A stretch of 64,000 nucleotides of DNA from contig NZ_JAAGPI010000014.1 of the NCBI RefSeq assembly GCF_017104715.1, positions 1 to 64,000 on the forward strand, read 5' to 3'. The notes under the pieces were generated by a model that worked only from the letters and a program-made list of their open reading frames with translations, did not search any database and was not told the origin of the DNA. Shown one piece after another: positions 45,529 through 53,195 of the stretch (positions are counted from its first letter, which is position 1; the number at the start of each line of letters is the position of its first letter). Source of the DNA: Burkholderia sp. Ac-20365 (GTDB lineage Bacteria; Pseudomonadota; Gammaproteobacteria; Burkholderiales; Burkholderiaceae). The position numbers and the translations under genes were made by a program.

Positions 45529-46627
45529 ACGCCACCTCCTGCACCTTCGGCCGCGCGACCAGATTGGCGTCCGCGCCGAACACGAACAGTTCGTCGGGAT
45601 CGATATAGACATCGAGCTGGGTGCCCAGCTCGATCTGATGCACGCCTTGCAACTGCGCGACGAGATCGATGCCACCATTGCGCGTGTGCAGATGCAGATA
45701 GGTTTCCGAGCCGCTCAGCTCGGCGAGTTCGAGCAGACACGGCACGGCGATCGAATGCGCGTTGCGCGGCGCGAGACGCAAATGGCCAGGCCGGATTCCG
45801 ATCCTGCAACTGCCTGTGCCGACCGCTGCCTGCGCGGCGCGGCGCACAGGCACATCGATGCCGATGGGCAGACGCGCGTCGCCGTTCTCGAGCAGCTCGC
45901 TCGTCAGCATGTTCATGGGCGGATCGTTGAACACAGCGGCAACATCGACGTTCACGGGTGCGTTGTAGACGTCGAGCGTCGGTCCGAACTGCAGCACGCG
46001 GCCCTTGTCGACGACCGCCGTATAGCCGCCCAGCAGCAGCGCTTCGAGCGGTTCTGTAGTCGCGTAGACGACCGTGGTCTTGCCATCGGAAAAGAGCGTC
46101 GTGAGTTCGGCGCGCAATTCTTCACGCAGCTTGTAGTCGAGGTTCACGAGCGGTTCGTCGAGCAACACGAGCGACGTGCGTTTGACGAGCGCGCGCGCCA
46201 GCGCGCAGCGCTGCTGCTGACCGCCCGACAGTTCTCCGGGCCGCCGGTCCAGCAGATGCTCGATATGCAGCTTCGACGCGACCTCGTTCACGCGGCGGCG
46301 TATTTCGTCCGCGTCTGTCTTTTGCAGCTTGAGCGGCGACGCGATGTTGTCGAACACCGTCATCGCGGGATAGTTGATGAACTGCTGATAGACCATGGCG
46401 AGGTTGCGCTGACGCACGCTCACGCCCGTCACATCCTGGCCGTCGGCGAGCACGCGTCCCGTCGTCGGCCTGTCGAGTCCTGCCATCACACGCATCAACG
46501 TGGTCTTGCCTGCCTGGGTCGGACCCAGCAGCACATTGATCGCCCCCGGTACGAGCCGCAGGTCGACGCCGTACAGATGCGTCAGCCCGCCCGAAACGAC
46601 GGTGACCCGTTCCAGTTCCAAAACCAA
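45515..46627 (-). CDS. glpS: ABC ATPase GlpS lacking the switch histidine
   Basis: A 370-residue ATPase, first gene of the importer operon. Walker A GPTQAGKTT (35-43), Q-loop VYQQFINYP (Q82), a perfect signature LSGGQQQR (133-140) and Walker B LVLLDEP (153-159) are present, but the switch (H-loop) position reads VVYATTEP, with T191 where YVTHD has histidine. The C-terminal TOBE part follows (GIRPGHLRLAPRNAHSI). It starts with TTG; AAGGAG lies 6-8 bases before it and no ATG is available. The upstream 0.9-kb gap should hold the operon promoter. Confidence 0.91.
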   Translation of the reverse strand: MVLELERVTVVSGGLTHLYGVDLRLVPGAINVLLGPTQAGKTTLMRVMAGLDRPTTGRVLADGQDVTGVSVRQRNLAMVYQQFINYPAMTVFDNIASPLKLQKTDADEIRRRVNEVASKLHIEHLLDRRPGELSGGQQQRCALARALVKRTSLVLLDEPLVNLDYKLREELRAELTTLFSDGKTTVVYATTEPLEALLLGGYTAVVDKGRVLQFGPTLDVYNAPVNVDVAAVFNDPPMNMLTSELLENGDARLPIGIDVPVRRAAQAAVGTGSCRIGIRPGHLRLAPRNAHSIAVPCLLELAELSGSETYLHLHTRNGGIDLVAQLQGVHQIELGTQLDVYIDPDELFVFGADANLVARPKVQEVAYGAH

Positions 46628-46948
46628 ATTGCTCTCCTTTGTTCGATGCTTCTGATGCAGCTTGCTTTTGTTCTGCTTGTTCTTTATTCAACTGCGGCTT
46701 CGACGCAAATTCAGATGCTTTGGTACGGCTACAGCAATGCTGCCGTTAGTGCGCTCGTGGCGCTAACAGGCACCGGGCGGCGCGAATGCGCGGTCCGGTT
46801 TGCTGACGAGAGGCAGGGCAAGGGATAGCGCCGCAAGGGCGCGGGAGAAACTGTTGTCGATCCATTGTCCCGTTGGTTTTTATTCGGGTACTTCAAAAAC
46901 AGGCCATACGGCCGATGTTCAAAAATGAAATCAAAACAACAGCAACAA

Positions 46949-47038
46949 TGTTCTCTTTTGTTCGTTTACGTTTAAATCGGGGTTAACCATACAAAACACG
47001 AACAACTGCCATCTACTGTACTTACGAACAGTAGAACA
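46949..47038. promoter_or_regulatory. Candidate DeoR/GlpR-like operator cluster upstream of glpS
   Basis: At 46949-46964 the plus strand reads TGTTCT-CTTT-TGTTCG. At 47025-47038 the minus strand reads TGTTCT-AC-TGTTCG. Thus two paired half-sites face each other across 60 bases. TGTTCG/CGAACA half-sites are what DeoR-family GlpR proteins recognise in E. coli (established there). GlpR control of a glycerol importer would make sense, but no glpR gene is in the window. Confidence 0.35.
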
Positions 47039-47401
47039 ATCTATTACGCATTCACCCGTCTTTACTTACGCAACGCAAGTTGGCGGTCAGCGTAACAGAA
47101 GAAACGAACATGCCGATTCGTCCGGCACCAGCCTGTACAAGCCGGAACACCGTGCCATTGATGCGCGCAATTTAATCGCATGCGTTTTATCTGTTGCCCA
47201 ACGAAAAAAGCACCTTGCTTATGATCTGGCTCACGCGTGTATGTCGCGAACGCGTTGGCAGATCATGTGAACTTCGCTAACCATGCCGTTCGTTAAACGA
47301 CGCTATTCGCGAAGCACTCCATCCGTGAATGCGTTCAGAAAATGCCTTGTTTCATGGGCTTTTCTCACGCTTCGCTTTGTCGCCAAAGGAACTTTGAATA
47401 A

Positions 47402-47419
47402 ACCCGCATGCATGCGGGT
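47402..47419. repeat. Perfect 18-bp palindrome
   Basis: ACCCGCATGCATGCGGGT, fully self-complementary with no loop, 125 bases before the flavin-oxidase start. The absence of a loop favours a protein-binding site over an RNA hairpin. No regulator can be named. Confidence 0.5.
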
Positions 47420-47475
47420 ATACGTTAATTTGTACGCGACGATCATCCCCGTTTACTGAATTGAAAAACCAGGTC

Positions 47476-47516
47476 GTCCGAACTACTTTGATCAGACATG
47501 ATCAAGGGGTTCGGAC
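47476..47516 (+). promoter_or_regulatory. Two-part stem-loop in the leader of the flavin oxidase gene
   Basis: Outer arm GTCCGAAC pairs with GTTCGGAC, inner arm TTGATCA pairs with TGATCAA, with a GACA loop and a small internal loop (TACT against GGG). The structure ends 27 bases before the ATG at 47544. It could be a dyad operator or an RNA element; no T-run follows, so it is not an ordinary terminator. Confidence 0.5.
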
Positions 47517-47543
47517 GTTGTTTGTCCGTACCGGAGGTGTAGC

Positions 47544-48938
47544 ATGGCGAATCTGTCCAGCAGTGCAATCGACGAACTCAAAGCTCTCACACGAGGCCAG
47601 GTCGTATTGCCCGGCGACCCGACGTTCGATGAAGCACGCAGCATCTGGAACGCGATGATCGACCGCCGCCCCGCGATCATCGTTCGCTGCGCGGGCACAG
47701 CCGATGTCCGGCGCGCCGTCAATTTCGCGCGAGACAACCAGTTGCTGCTCGCCGTGCGCGGCGGCGGCCACAATATCGCGGGCAGCGGCGTGTGCGAAGG
47801 CGGCATGCTGCTGGATCTATCCCAGATGAAATCCGCGCGCATCGATCCCATTGCGCGCCGCGCCTATGTCGAGCCGGGCTGTCTGCTGCGCGACTTCGAC
47901 CATGAGGCGCAAGCGTTCGGCCTCGCGACGCCGCTCGGCATCAACTCGACGACGGGCGTTGCGGGCCTCACGCTCGGCGGCGGGTTCGGGTGGATCAGCC
48001 GGCGTTTCGGCATGACCGTCGACAACCTCATTTCCGCCGACGTCGTCACGGCCGACGGCAACCTGATCCGCTGCAGCGCCGAATCGCATGAAGATCTGTT
48101 CTGGGCAATCCGCGGCGGCGGCGGCAACTTCGGCGTCGTTACGATGTTCGAGTTCCAGTTGCACGAACTCGGCCCCGAAGTCTTTGGCGGCCTCGTCGTG
48201 TTGCCAATGGAACAGGCGCGCGACGCACTCGTCAAATACCGCGCCGCGGTCGAAACCTGGCCCGACGAACTGACGGTATGGGCCGTCGCGCGTTTCGCGC
48301 CGCCGCTGCCCTTCCTGCCCGCCGACGTGCACGGCAAGCCGATCATCGCCTTCGCCGTCTGCTATACCGGGCCTGTCGCGAACGGTCCCGCCGTGGTCGA
48401 AGAAGTACGCAAGTTCGGCACGCCCTACGGCGAACATCTCGGGCCGATGCCGTTCACCGCGTGGCAACAGGCCTTCGATCCGCTGCTCACGCCTGGCGCG
48501 CGCAACTACTGGAAGTCGCACAACCTCGCGACCCTCGAAGACGGCCTGATCGACGCGTTCGTCGATGCCATCGGCAAGTTGCCGTCGCCGCAGTGCGAAA
48601 TCTTCTTCGGCGCCATCGGCGGGCAGACGATGCGCGTTGCGCCCGACGCAATGGCTTATTCGAACCGCGACGCGAAGTACGTGATGAACGTGCACGGGCG
48701 CTGGACGGAAGCCGCCGACGACGAGCGTTGCATTGGCTGGTCGCGCGCGTTCTTCGACGCATCGGCGCCGTTCGCGCTCGGCAGCGTGTATGTGAACTTC
48801 ATGACGGAAGAAGAATCCGCGCGCGTCGGCGCCGCTTACGGCCCGAACTACGCGCGGCTCGTCGCGGTGAAAGACCGTTACGATCCGCAGAACCTGTTCC
48901 GGCATAACCAGAACATCAAGCCTTCCGCGATGGCCTGA
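47544..48938 (+). CDS. FAD-binding berberine-bridge-type oxidoreductase
   Basis: A 464-residue PCMH-fold flavoprotein. The FAD domain has AIIVRCAGTADVRRAVNFAR and RGGGHNIAGSGV, with H76 the expected site of covalent 8-alpha-histidyl FAD, followed by LGINSTTGVAGLTLGGGFGWISRRFGMTVDNL. The C-terminus YDPQNLFRHNQNI is the BBE domain. The second flavin-linking cysteine of bicovalent members is not seen (INSTTGVAG in that region), so attachment is probably single. GGAGG precedes the ATG. Such enzymes oxidise sugars, alkaloids or aromatic alcohols using oxygen; substrate unknown. Single gene, followed by a terminator-like hairpin. Confidence 0.88.
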   Translation: MANLSSSAIDELKALTRGQVVLPGDPTFDEARSIWNAMIDRRPAIIVRCAGTADVRRAVNFARDNQLLLAVRGGGHNIAGSGVCEGGMLLDLSQMKSARIDPIARRAYVEPGCLLRDFDHEAQAFGLATPLGINSTTGVAGLTLGGGFGWISRRFGMTVDNLISADVVTADGNLIRCSAESHEDLFWAIRGGGGNFGVVTMFEFQLHELGPEVFGGLVVLPMEQARDALVKYRAAVETWPDELTVWAVARFAPPLPFLPADVHGKPIIAFAVCYTGPVANGPAVVEEVRKFGTPYGEHLGPMPFTAWQQAFDPLLTPGARNYWKSHNLATLEDGLIDAFVDAIGKLPSPQCEIFFGAIGGQTMRVAPDAMAYSNRDAKYVMNVHGRWTEAADDERCIGWSRAFFDASAPFALGSVYVNFMTEEESARVGAAYGPNYARLVAVKDRYDPQNLFRHNQNIKPSAMA

Positions 48939-48952
48939 GCGCTACAACCAGC

Positions 48953-48998
48953 GTGCCGGATAGCAACCGCCAACGCGTTGCTATCCGGCACGGCCGTT
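48953..48998 (+). terminator. Probable terminator after the flavin oxidase
   Basis: A 15-bp perfect stem (GTGCCGGATAGCAAC / GTTGCTATCCGGCAC) with a 9-base loop, 14 bases after the stop. Only a short TTT follows, so efficiency is uncertain. Confidence 0.55.
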
Positions 48999-49094
48999 TC
49001 AATGCCCGCCTCACCCATCCTGCGCTGCACTGCGTCACGCAGGAAATCCGGTATCGTGCACGCTAACGACATCACCCTTCCCGCACGACACACC

Positions 49095-49928
49095 ATGCCG
49101 CGCATGCGCATCGCCTTGCTGACGATCGTTGCCATGTTCGCCTTCGCAGGCAACTCGTTGCTGTGTCGCGTCGCGTTGAAGGGCACATCGATCGATCCCG
49201 CGACGTTTACCAGCGTGCGCATCGCGTCGGCCGCCATCGTGTTGTGGCTGATTCTGCGCAGCCGCCGCGCGTCGCAGCCGGTCGCCGGAAACTGGCTCTC
49301 CGCCTTCGCGCTGTTCGCCTACGCGGCAGCGTTTTCATTTGCGTACGTGTCGCTCGCGGCAGGCACGGGCGCGCTGCTGCTGTTCGGCGCAGTGCAGGCG
49401 ACGATGATCGGCTATGGGTTCTCACGCGGCGAACGTCTGCATCTGCTGCAATGGACAGGCCTCGCCTGCGCGCTCGCGGGTCTCGTTGGTCTCGTATTGC
49501 CTGGCGTGAGCGCGCCGCCTCTTCTCCCGTCGCTGCTGATGCTGGGCGCGGGCGTCGCGTGGGGCGTGTATTCGCTGCGCGGCAAGCGCGCTGCCGATCC
49601 CACGGCAACCACAGCCGGCAACTTCCTGCGCGCGATTCCGTTCGCGGCGGCCGTCAGCCTCGCGATGGTTGCGCATACATCGATCGACAGAATGGGGCTG
49701 ATTTTCGCGGCGATTTCAGGTGCGCTGACCTCGGGCGTCGGCTATGTAATCTGGTATGCCGCGCTGAAAGACCTGAAGGCTGCCACAGCCGCCAGCGTGC
49801 AACTGAGCGTGCCGCTGATCGCCGCCGCCGGCGGCATCGTGCTGCTCGGCGAGCCGCTGACGGCGCGCCTCGCGCTGAGTTCCGTCGCGATACTCGGCGG
49901 CATCGCGCTCGTGATCGCGCGCCGTTAA
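49095..49928 (+). CDS. DMT-superfamily transporter, EamA type
   Basis: A 277-residue ten-helix exporter-like protein: LLTIVAMFAFAGNSLLCRVALK, FTSVRIASAAIVLWLILR, FSFAYVSLAAGTGALLLFGAVQATMIG, then TSGVGYVIWYAALKDLKAATAASVQLSVPLIAAAGGIVLLGEPLT. The start is taken at the ATG 49095; 49104 is possible. The family exports small metabolites. A ModE-like box begins 40 bases after its stop and belongs to the next gene. Confidence 0.9.
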   Translation: MPRMRIALLTIVAMFAFAGNSLLCRVALKGTSIDPATFTSVRIASAAIVLWLILRSRRASQPVAGNWLSAFALFAYAAAFSFAYVSLAAGTGALLLFGAVQATMIGYGFSRGERLHLLQWTGLACALAGLVGLVLPGVSAPPLLPSLLMLGAGVAWGVYSLRGKRAADPTATTAGNFLRAIPFAAAVSLAMVAHTSIDRMGLIFAAISGALTSGVGYVIWYAALKDLKAATAASVQLSVPLIAAAGGIVLLGEPLTARLALSSVAILGGIALVIARR

Positions 49929-49967
49929 GCGCTCCTTATAGGGCTAATCCCAGTTTCGCCGCACCAC

Positions 49968-49991
49968 CGATATATCCGGTAGAATACATCG
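49968..49991. promoter_or_regulatory. ModE-like operator A (before the 174-residue gene)
   Basis: CGATATAT-N8-ATACATCG, a 24-base inverted repeat whose half-sites agree at 7 of 8 positions. The E. coli modA operator has the same design, CGTTATAT-N8-ATATAACG. It ends 26 bases before the GTG at 50018, where it would cover the promoter. Confidence 0.65.
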
Positions 49992-50017
49992 ATCGTTCGA
50001 ATCGCAGGAGATACGGG

Positions 50018-50542
50018 GTGGCCAGCACACGTCGCCATGCGCAAACGGATGCGCTATCCGGGAAAATCAGCACGCTCAAGCCGCTGTCGGGCGACGTGCG
50101 CGCACAGCAGATCCGCGATGTGGTCGATGCGTTCAGACGTCTGCGCAGCAGCGTCACGCGCTTCGTACAAATGTTTGCGGCTGCGCGGGACGCCGCGCTG
50201 GCGGCAGACGATCTGTCCGCCGCTTCGCTGCGCGAATTGCTGTCGATGCTGGCAAGCGAGGCGCAGGCTGCCCGCTTTGCAAGGCTGCGCGAACTGAAAA
50301 TCGCAATCCGCCAGGCTCGGGTGCTCGAACGCACGCGCGACGCGGTGTTTTCCGAATCGTTCAGCACCGACCCGAACGCGATGCGCGAGACAGTGACCGC
50401 GCTTGAGCGCGTCGACGCGATTCTCGTCGGGCTGTGCGTCGAACACGTGCTGGAGCGGCATAAGCCCGCGCCGCCGCGCACGGTGACGCTCAAACCCGCG
50501 CCGCTGCCCGCGCGACGACGCCAACCCGAACCGGTGCACTGA
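50018..50542 (+). CDS. Basic helical protein of unknown function behind a ModE-like box
   Basis: A 174-residue protein I do not recognise. It is predicted mostly helical and basic: a polar N-terminus (MASTRRHAQTDALSGK), two long helical stretches (VRAQQIRDVVDAFRRLRSSVTRFVQMFAAARDAALA, AARFARLRELKIAIRQARVLERTRDAVF) and a Pro/Arg-rich tail. There is no signal peptide, membrane helix or cysteine-rich site. The start is a GTG at 50018 with CAGGAG 7 bases upstream; the frame is open far upstream but only as a shadow of the EamA gene. Placement between two ModE-like boxes suggests a link to molybdenum metabolism. Confidence 0.65.
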   Translation: MASTRRHAQTDALSGKISTLKPLSGDVRAQQIRDVVDAFRRLRSSVTRFVQMFAAARDAALAADDLSAASLRELLSMLASEAQAARFARLRELKIAIRQARVLERTRDAVFSESFSTDPNAMRETVTALERVDAILVGLCVEHVLERHKPAPPRTVTLKPAPLPARRRQPEPVH

Positions 50543-50562
50543 TTCTGGCGCCAGTCCGCATT

Positions 50563-50586
50563 CGATATATTCGATGGTATATTTCG
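50563..50586. promoter_or_regulatory. ModE-like operator B (before the DUF2325 gene)
   Basis: CGATATAT-N8-ATATTTCG, half-sites agreeing at 7 of 8 positions. Same length and spacing as boxes A and C. It lies 55 bases before the ATG at 50642. Confidence 0.68.
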
Positions 50587-50641
50587 ATTATCCGTTCGCG
50601 CATCCACCCCGGTCCGTCGTCATGTCCGGATAGAGGTCATC

Positions 50642-51958
50642 ATGCACGCTCCGCCCTTTCGTCTCGCCCGCACGGGCATCGATACGTCCCTTAGTTCCGC
50701 TGGCCGCGCCGATCCCTGCTGCGCGCCGTCGAAAGCGCAACTCGCCGATCTGAAGCGACGCACACGGCTTGCCGAACTCGACGCGCACCTGCATTGCTCG
50801 ATCATCGGCACCTGTCTGAGCACGCACGAATTGCGCAAGCTCGTGCCGAAGTTCACCGACCTCGACCGTCAGCGCGCCACCGACCTCGAAATTCACCACA
50901 CGGCTGTGGAACTCGCGATCGAAGGCGGCGCCGGCGGCAAGGCACTGCAAAAAGCGCTGGATGAGCGCTTTTCAGGCGCGATCCGTCTTTTCGACAAGGC
51001 GAAAGATCCCGACGCTGTGCTCGCGCTGTGGAAAGACGCGCTCAAGAACGGCGACATTCCGCCCGCCTACTGGGCGTTGATGACCCATCCGCAAACGACG
51101 ATGAGCGTGCGTCAGGCCGCGTTCGGCGACCTGCACATGCTGTCGCATCTGGTCGGCGCCGCGAATCGCGCGGACATTCGCCGGCTCGTCGCGCTGGAAG
51201 AAGAAAACGCATCGTTGCGCGCGAAGATCGATCGCCAGCAAGGCCGTCTGCAGGAGATGAGCCTGCAGCGAGACGCCGCCGCGCATGAACTGGAAGCGCA
51301 CGCCGCGCACGCAAAGGCGCAGGATGCCGACAGCGACGCCGAGCTGCGCGCCGAAGTCCATCAACTGCGAGAAGCACTGACGGCGCGCGACGAACGTCTC
51401 GCGCTGCACACGAATCGCCGCGAGGCAGCCGAACAGCGCGCCGCCGCCGAACAGGAAAGCACACGCGCGCTGCGCGCACGGCTCGACGACATGGATGCGC
51501 TGGTGAAGACGCTGCAAGCGGAAGCCAGCGCGCTGGAACGCACGCTGCAGGCCACCGCGGGCGACGATCCGTCCGAACGTTCGGCATCGCTCGCCATTCT
51601 GGAGCGCATGCGCATCGTCTATGTGGGTGGACGGCCTGGATCGAACGCTGCGATCAAACGCATCGTCGAAACGGCGGGCGGCGAGATGACCGTGCACGAC
51701 GGCGGTATCGAAGATCGCAAGGGCATGCTGGCGGCGGCATTGCCGGGCGCGGACATGGTCGTGTTTCCCGTCGATTGCATCGACCACGACTCGATGAACA
51801 TGCTCAAGCGCGTTTGCGAGCGCGGCCACATTGCATGGTATCCGCTGCGCACGGCGAGCGTCGCGAGTTTCGTCGAACTGATCGGGCGGCTCAACGCGGA
51901 TGCGCAGACCAACACGCAATCAGGCGGCGCCCCGCGCTTCTGCCTGCGTCACGGCTAG
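50642..51958 (+). CDS. DUF2325 protein with Cys/His N-terminal motif and coiled coil
   Basis: A 438-residue cytoplasmic protein in three parts. The N-terminus (about 30-175) contains HLHCSIIGTCLSTHELRKL with H51, C52, C58 and H62 in metal-binding spacing. A long charged coiled coil runs about 180-315 (LVALEEENASLRAKIDRQQGRLQEM and so on). The C-terminus (323-420) is a DUF2325 domain: RIVYVGGRPGSNAAIKRIVE, VHDGGIEDRKGML, ADMVVFPVDCIDHDSMNMLKRVC. The DUF2325 fold looks like a small alpha/beta receiver, function unknown. A GAGGTC lies just before the ATG. It follows ModE-like box B and converges with the ModE-like gene. Confidence 0.82.
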   Translation: MHAPPFRLARTGIDTSLSSAGRADPCCAPSKAQLADLKRRTRLAELDAHLHCSIIGTCLSTHELRKLVPKFTDLDRQRATDLEIHHTAVELAIEGGAGGKALQKALDERFSGAIRLFDKAKDPDAVLALWKDALKNGDIPPAYWALMTHPQTTMSVRQAAFGDLHMLSHLVGAANRADIRRLVALEEENASLRAKIDRQQGRLQEMSLQRDAAAHELEAHAAHAKAQDADSDAELRAEVHQLREALTARDERLALHTNRREAAEQRAAAEQESTRALRARLDDMDALVKTLQAEASALERTLQATAGDDPSERSASLAILERMRIVYVGGRPGSNAAIKRIVETAGGEMTVHDGGIEDRKGMLAAALPGADMVVFPVDCIDHDSMNMLKRVCERGHIAWYPLRTASVASFVELIGRLNADAQTNTQSGGAPRFCLRHG

Positions 51959-51981
51959 CCGCACTTCAATCACGACCCGAA

Positions 51982-52368
51982 CTAACGCCGCACCATTTTT
52001 GTGAGCGCGGCGATATCGTCGGCGCAGGCGGCATACGCCTGCGCCTCGATGCCGCGATAGAGCCGGATAATTTCCTCGCCGACAGGCGTCAGCGCGCTGC
52101 CGCCGCCACTCTGGCCGCCATGCTCGGACACCGTCGCGGGCGACTTCAGCGACCGGTTCAGCTCATCCATCAATAGCCACGCGCGCCGGTACGACATGTT
52201 CAGACTGCGCGCCGCCGCCGAAATCGAACCGTGCTCGCGCACCGCTTCGAGCAGCGCGACCTTTCCCGGTCCGAGCGCGATCGTGCCTTCCTGCTGAATG
52301 CGCATTCTGAAGCGCACCTCGGGCTTGGGATGTGCCGATGTCTTCATGTTGTTTGCCGGTTGACTCAT
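51982..52368 (-). CDS. ModE-like winged-helix regulator without TOBE domains
   Basis: A 128-residue protein consisting only of the ModE/LysR-type winged helix: LGPGKVALLEAVREHGSISAAARSLNMSYRRAWLLMDELNRSL, SEHGGQSGGGSALTPVGEEIIRLYRGIEAQ. Full ModE proteins add tandem TOBE domains that bind molybdate; these are absent, so metal sensing must be indirect or done by a partner. The ATG at 52368 is chosen, with 52347 also possible; neither has a strong Shine-Dalgarno. It lies 97 bases downstream of the Mo-pterin oxidoreductase on the same strand. Three ModE-like boxes nearby are its likely targets. Confidence 0.82.
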   Translation of the reverse strand: MSQPANNMKTSAHPKPEVRFRMRIQQEGTIALGPGKVALLEAVREHGSISAAARSLNMSYRRAWLLMDELNRSLKSPATVSEHGGQSGGGSALTPVGEEIIRLYRGIEAQAYAACADDIAALTKMVRR

Positions 52369-52465
52369 GCGCGCAAGCATACACGATGCCATACGCGGTA
52401 TTTCAATCGGCACTTGCACCAGTACGACGCAACTCAACGCAGCGCGAACGCACAAAGCCCCTTCG

Positions 52466-52957
52466 TCAAAGCTCCAGTACGCGCGCCACGATGCCTGCCA
52501 GCCGCTTCACATGGCGCGGCGCGGGCAGGATATCGGCGGCCGAGAACAGAATGGGCGCGCCTTCGTCGACGGAAATCGGTTGATCGCCGCGCTCGAACGC
52601 GACCAGCACGCGTTCGCCGATGGGCGTATTGAACAGTTCATGCCACGAAAACGTCACGGCATAACCGTCGTGCGCATGCGCGATGAAAATGGTCCGCTTG
52701 AAATCGCCGGGACTGTCGTTGCGCAGGCCCGCCATGTCGATCAGGTCCTTCAGCAGCACACCGCGATACTGATCGACCTTGCGGATGAAGCGGTTGGTCG
52801 TGTAGCAGCGCAGGTCGAAGGGATCGGCCGTGACGCTCGCGTGCTGCCGCAGATCGTCGAGCGTCACTTGCATGGGGCGCAGGAAAGCGCCCGCCAGCAT
52901 GACGGCGCCCGCCGTCGTCTCCTGCAGCGGCAGCGCCGCCGAGCCAGTCAGTCCCAT
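52466..52957 (-). CDS. Single-domain molybdopterin-dependent oxidoreductase-like protein
   Basis: A 163-residue protein matching only the Mo-pterin-binding (sulfite-oxidase fold) domain: VTLDDLRQHA, DLRCYTTNRFIRKVDQYRGVLLKDLIDMAGL, IFIAHAHDGYAVTFSWHELF, VLVAFERGDQPISVDEGAPI and RHVKRLAGIVARVLEL. C51 is the likely molybdenum ligand. No signal peptide or Tat motif is present, so it is cytoplasmic, unlike most relatives. AAGGAG lies 7 bases before the ATG. ModE-like box C is at 52989-53012, just upstream, and the ModE-like gene follows. Whether it carries active cofactor is unknown. Confidence 0.8.
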   Translation of the reverse strand: MGLTGSAALPLQETTAGAVMLAGAFLRPMQVTLDDLRQHASVTADPFDLRCYTTNRFIRKVDQYRGVLLKDLIDMAGLRNDSPGDFKRTIFIAHAHDGYAVTFSWHELFNTPIGERVLVAFERGDQPISVDEGAPILFSAADILPAPRHVKRLAGIVARVLEL

Positions 52958-52988
52958 CTTCCATCTCCTTGCGTTGCGGCGGCCCGCA

Positions 52989-53012
52989 CGATGTATCGGT
53001 GGATATATTACG
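52989..53012. promoter_or_regulatory. ModE-like operator C (before the Mo-pterin oxidoreductase)
   Basis: CGATGTAT-N8-ATATTACG, 24 bases with the same spacing as boxes A and B. The left half equals the inverted right half of box A. Symmetry is weaker (5 of 8). It lies 31 bases before the ATG at 52957 on the minus strand. Confidence 0.6.
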
Positions 53013-53195
53013 CTGCTCGCGAGCCGGCTGCCGAAGGGAAACGCTGCATAAACGGCATACTGGACGGCTTATGACACACGCGACTGGCAAGCGCGTTGCG
53101 CGCCTGCAGCACGGGTTGTCCCTGGTGGATTGCGCGGTCTGGCACTGCAGTTGCTCGACTCCATGAGGAGCAAGCACATAAAACAGGGAGCCGCC

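Larger units (their letters stand above)
46628..47543. other. Long AT-rich divergent regulatory region (no gene seen)
   Basis: A 916-base gap between glpS (leftward) and the flavin oxidase (rightward). No frame with a plausible start and ribosome-binding site was found. The stretch at about 46860-47480 is far more AT-rich than its neighbours. It contains several TGTTC/GAACA half-sites (46949-46964, about 46999, 47025-47038, about 47104), an 18-bp palindrome (47402-47419) and a two-part stem-loop (47476-47516), listed separately. Confidence 0.7.

Noticed and set aside
49936..50607. 223-codon minus-strand frame opposite the 174-residue gene
   Set aside because: Ser/Arg-rich shadow with no motifs. 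The plus-strand gene has a Shine-Dalgarno and an upstream dyad.
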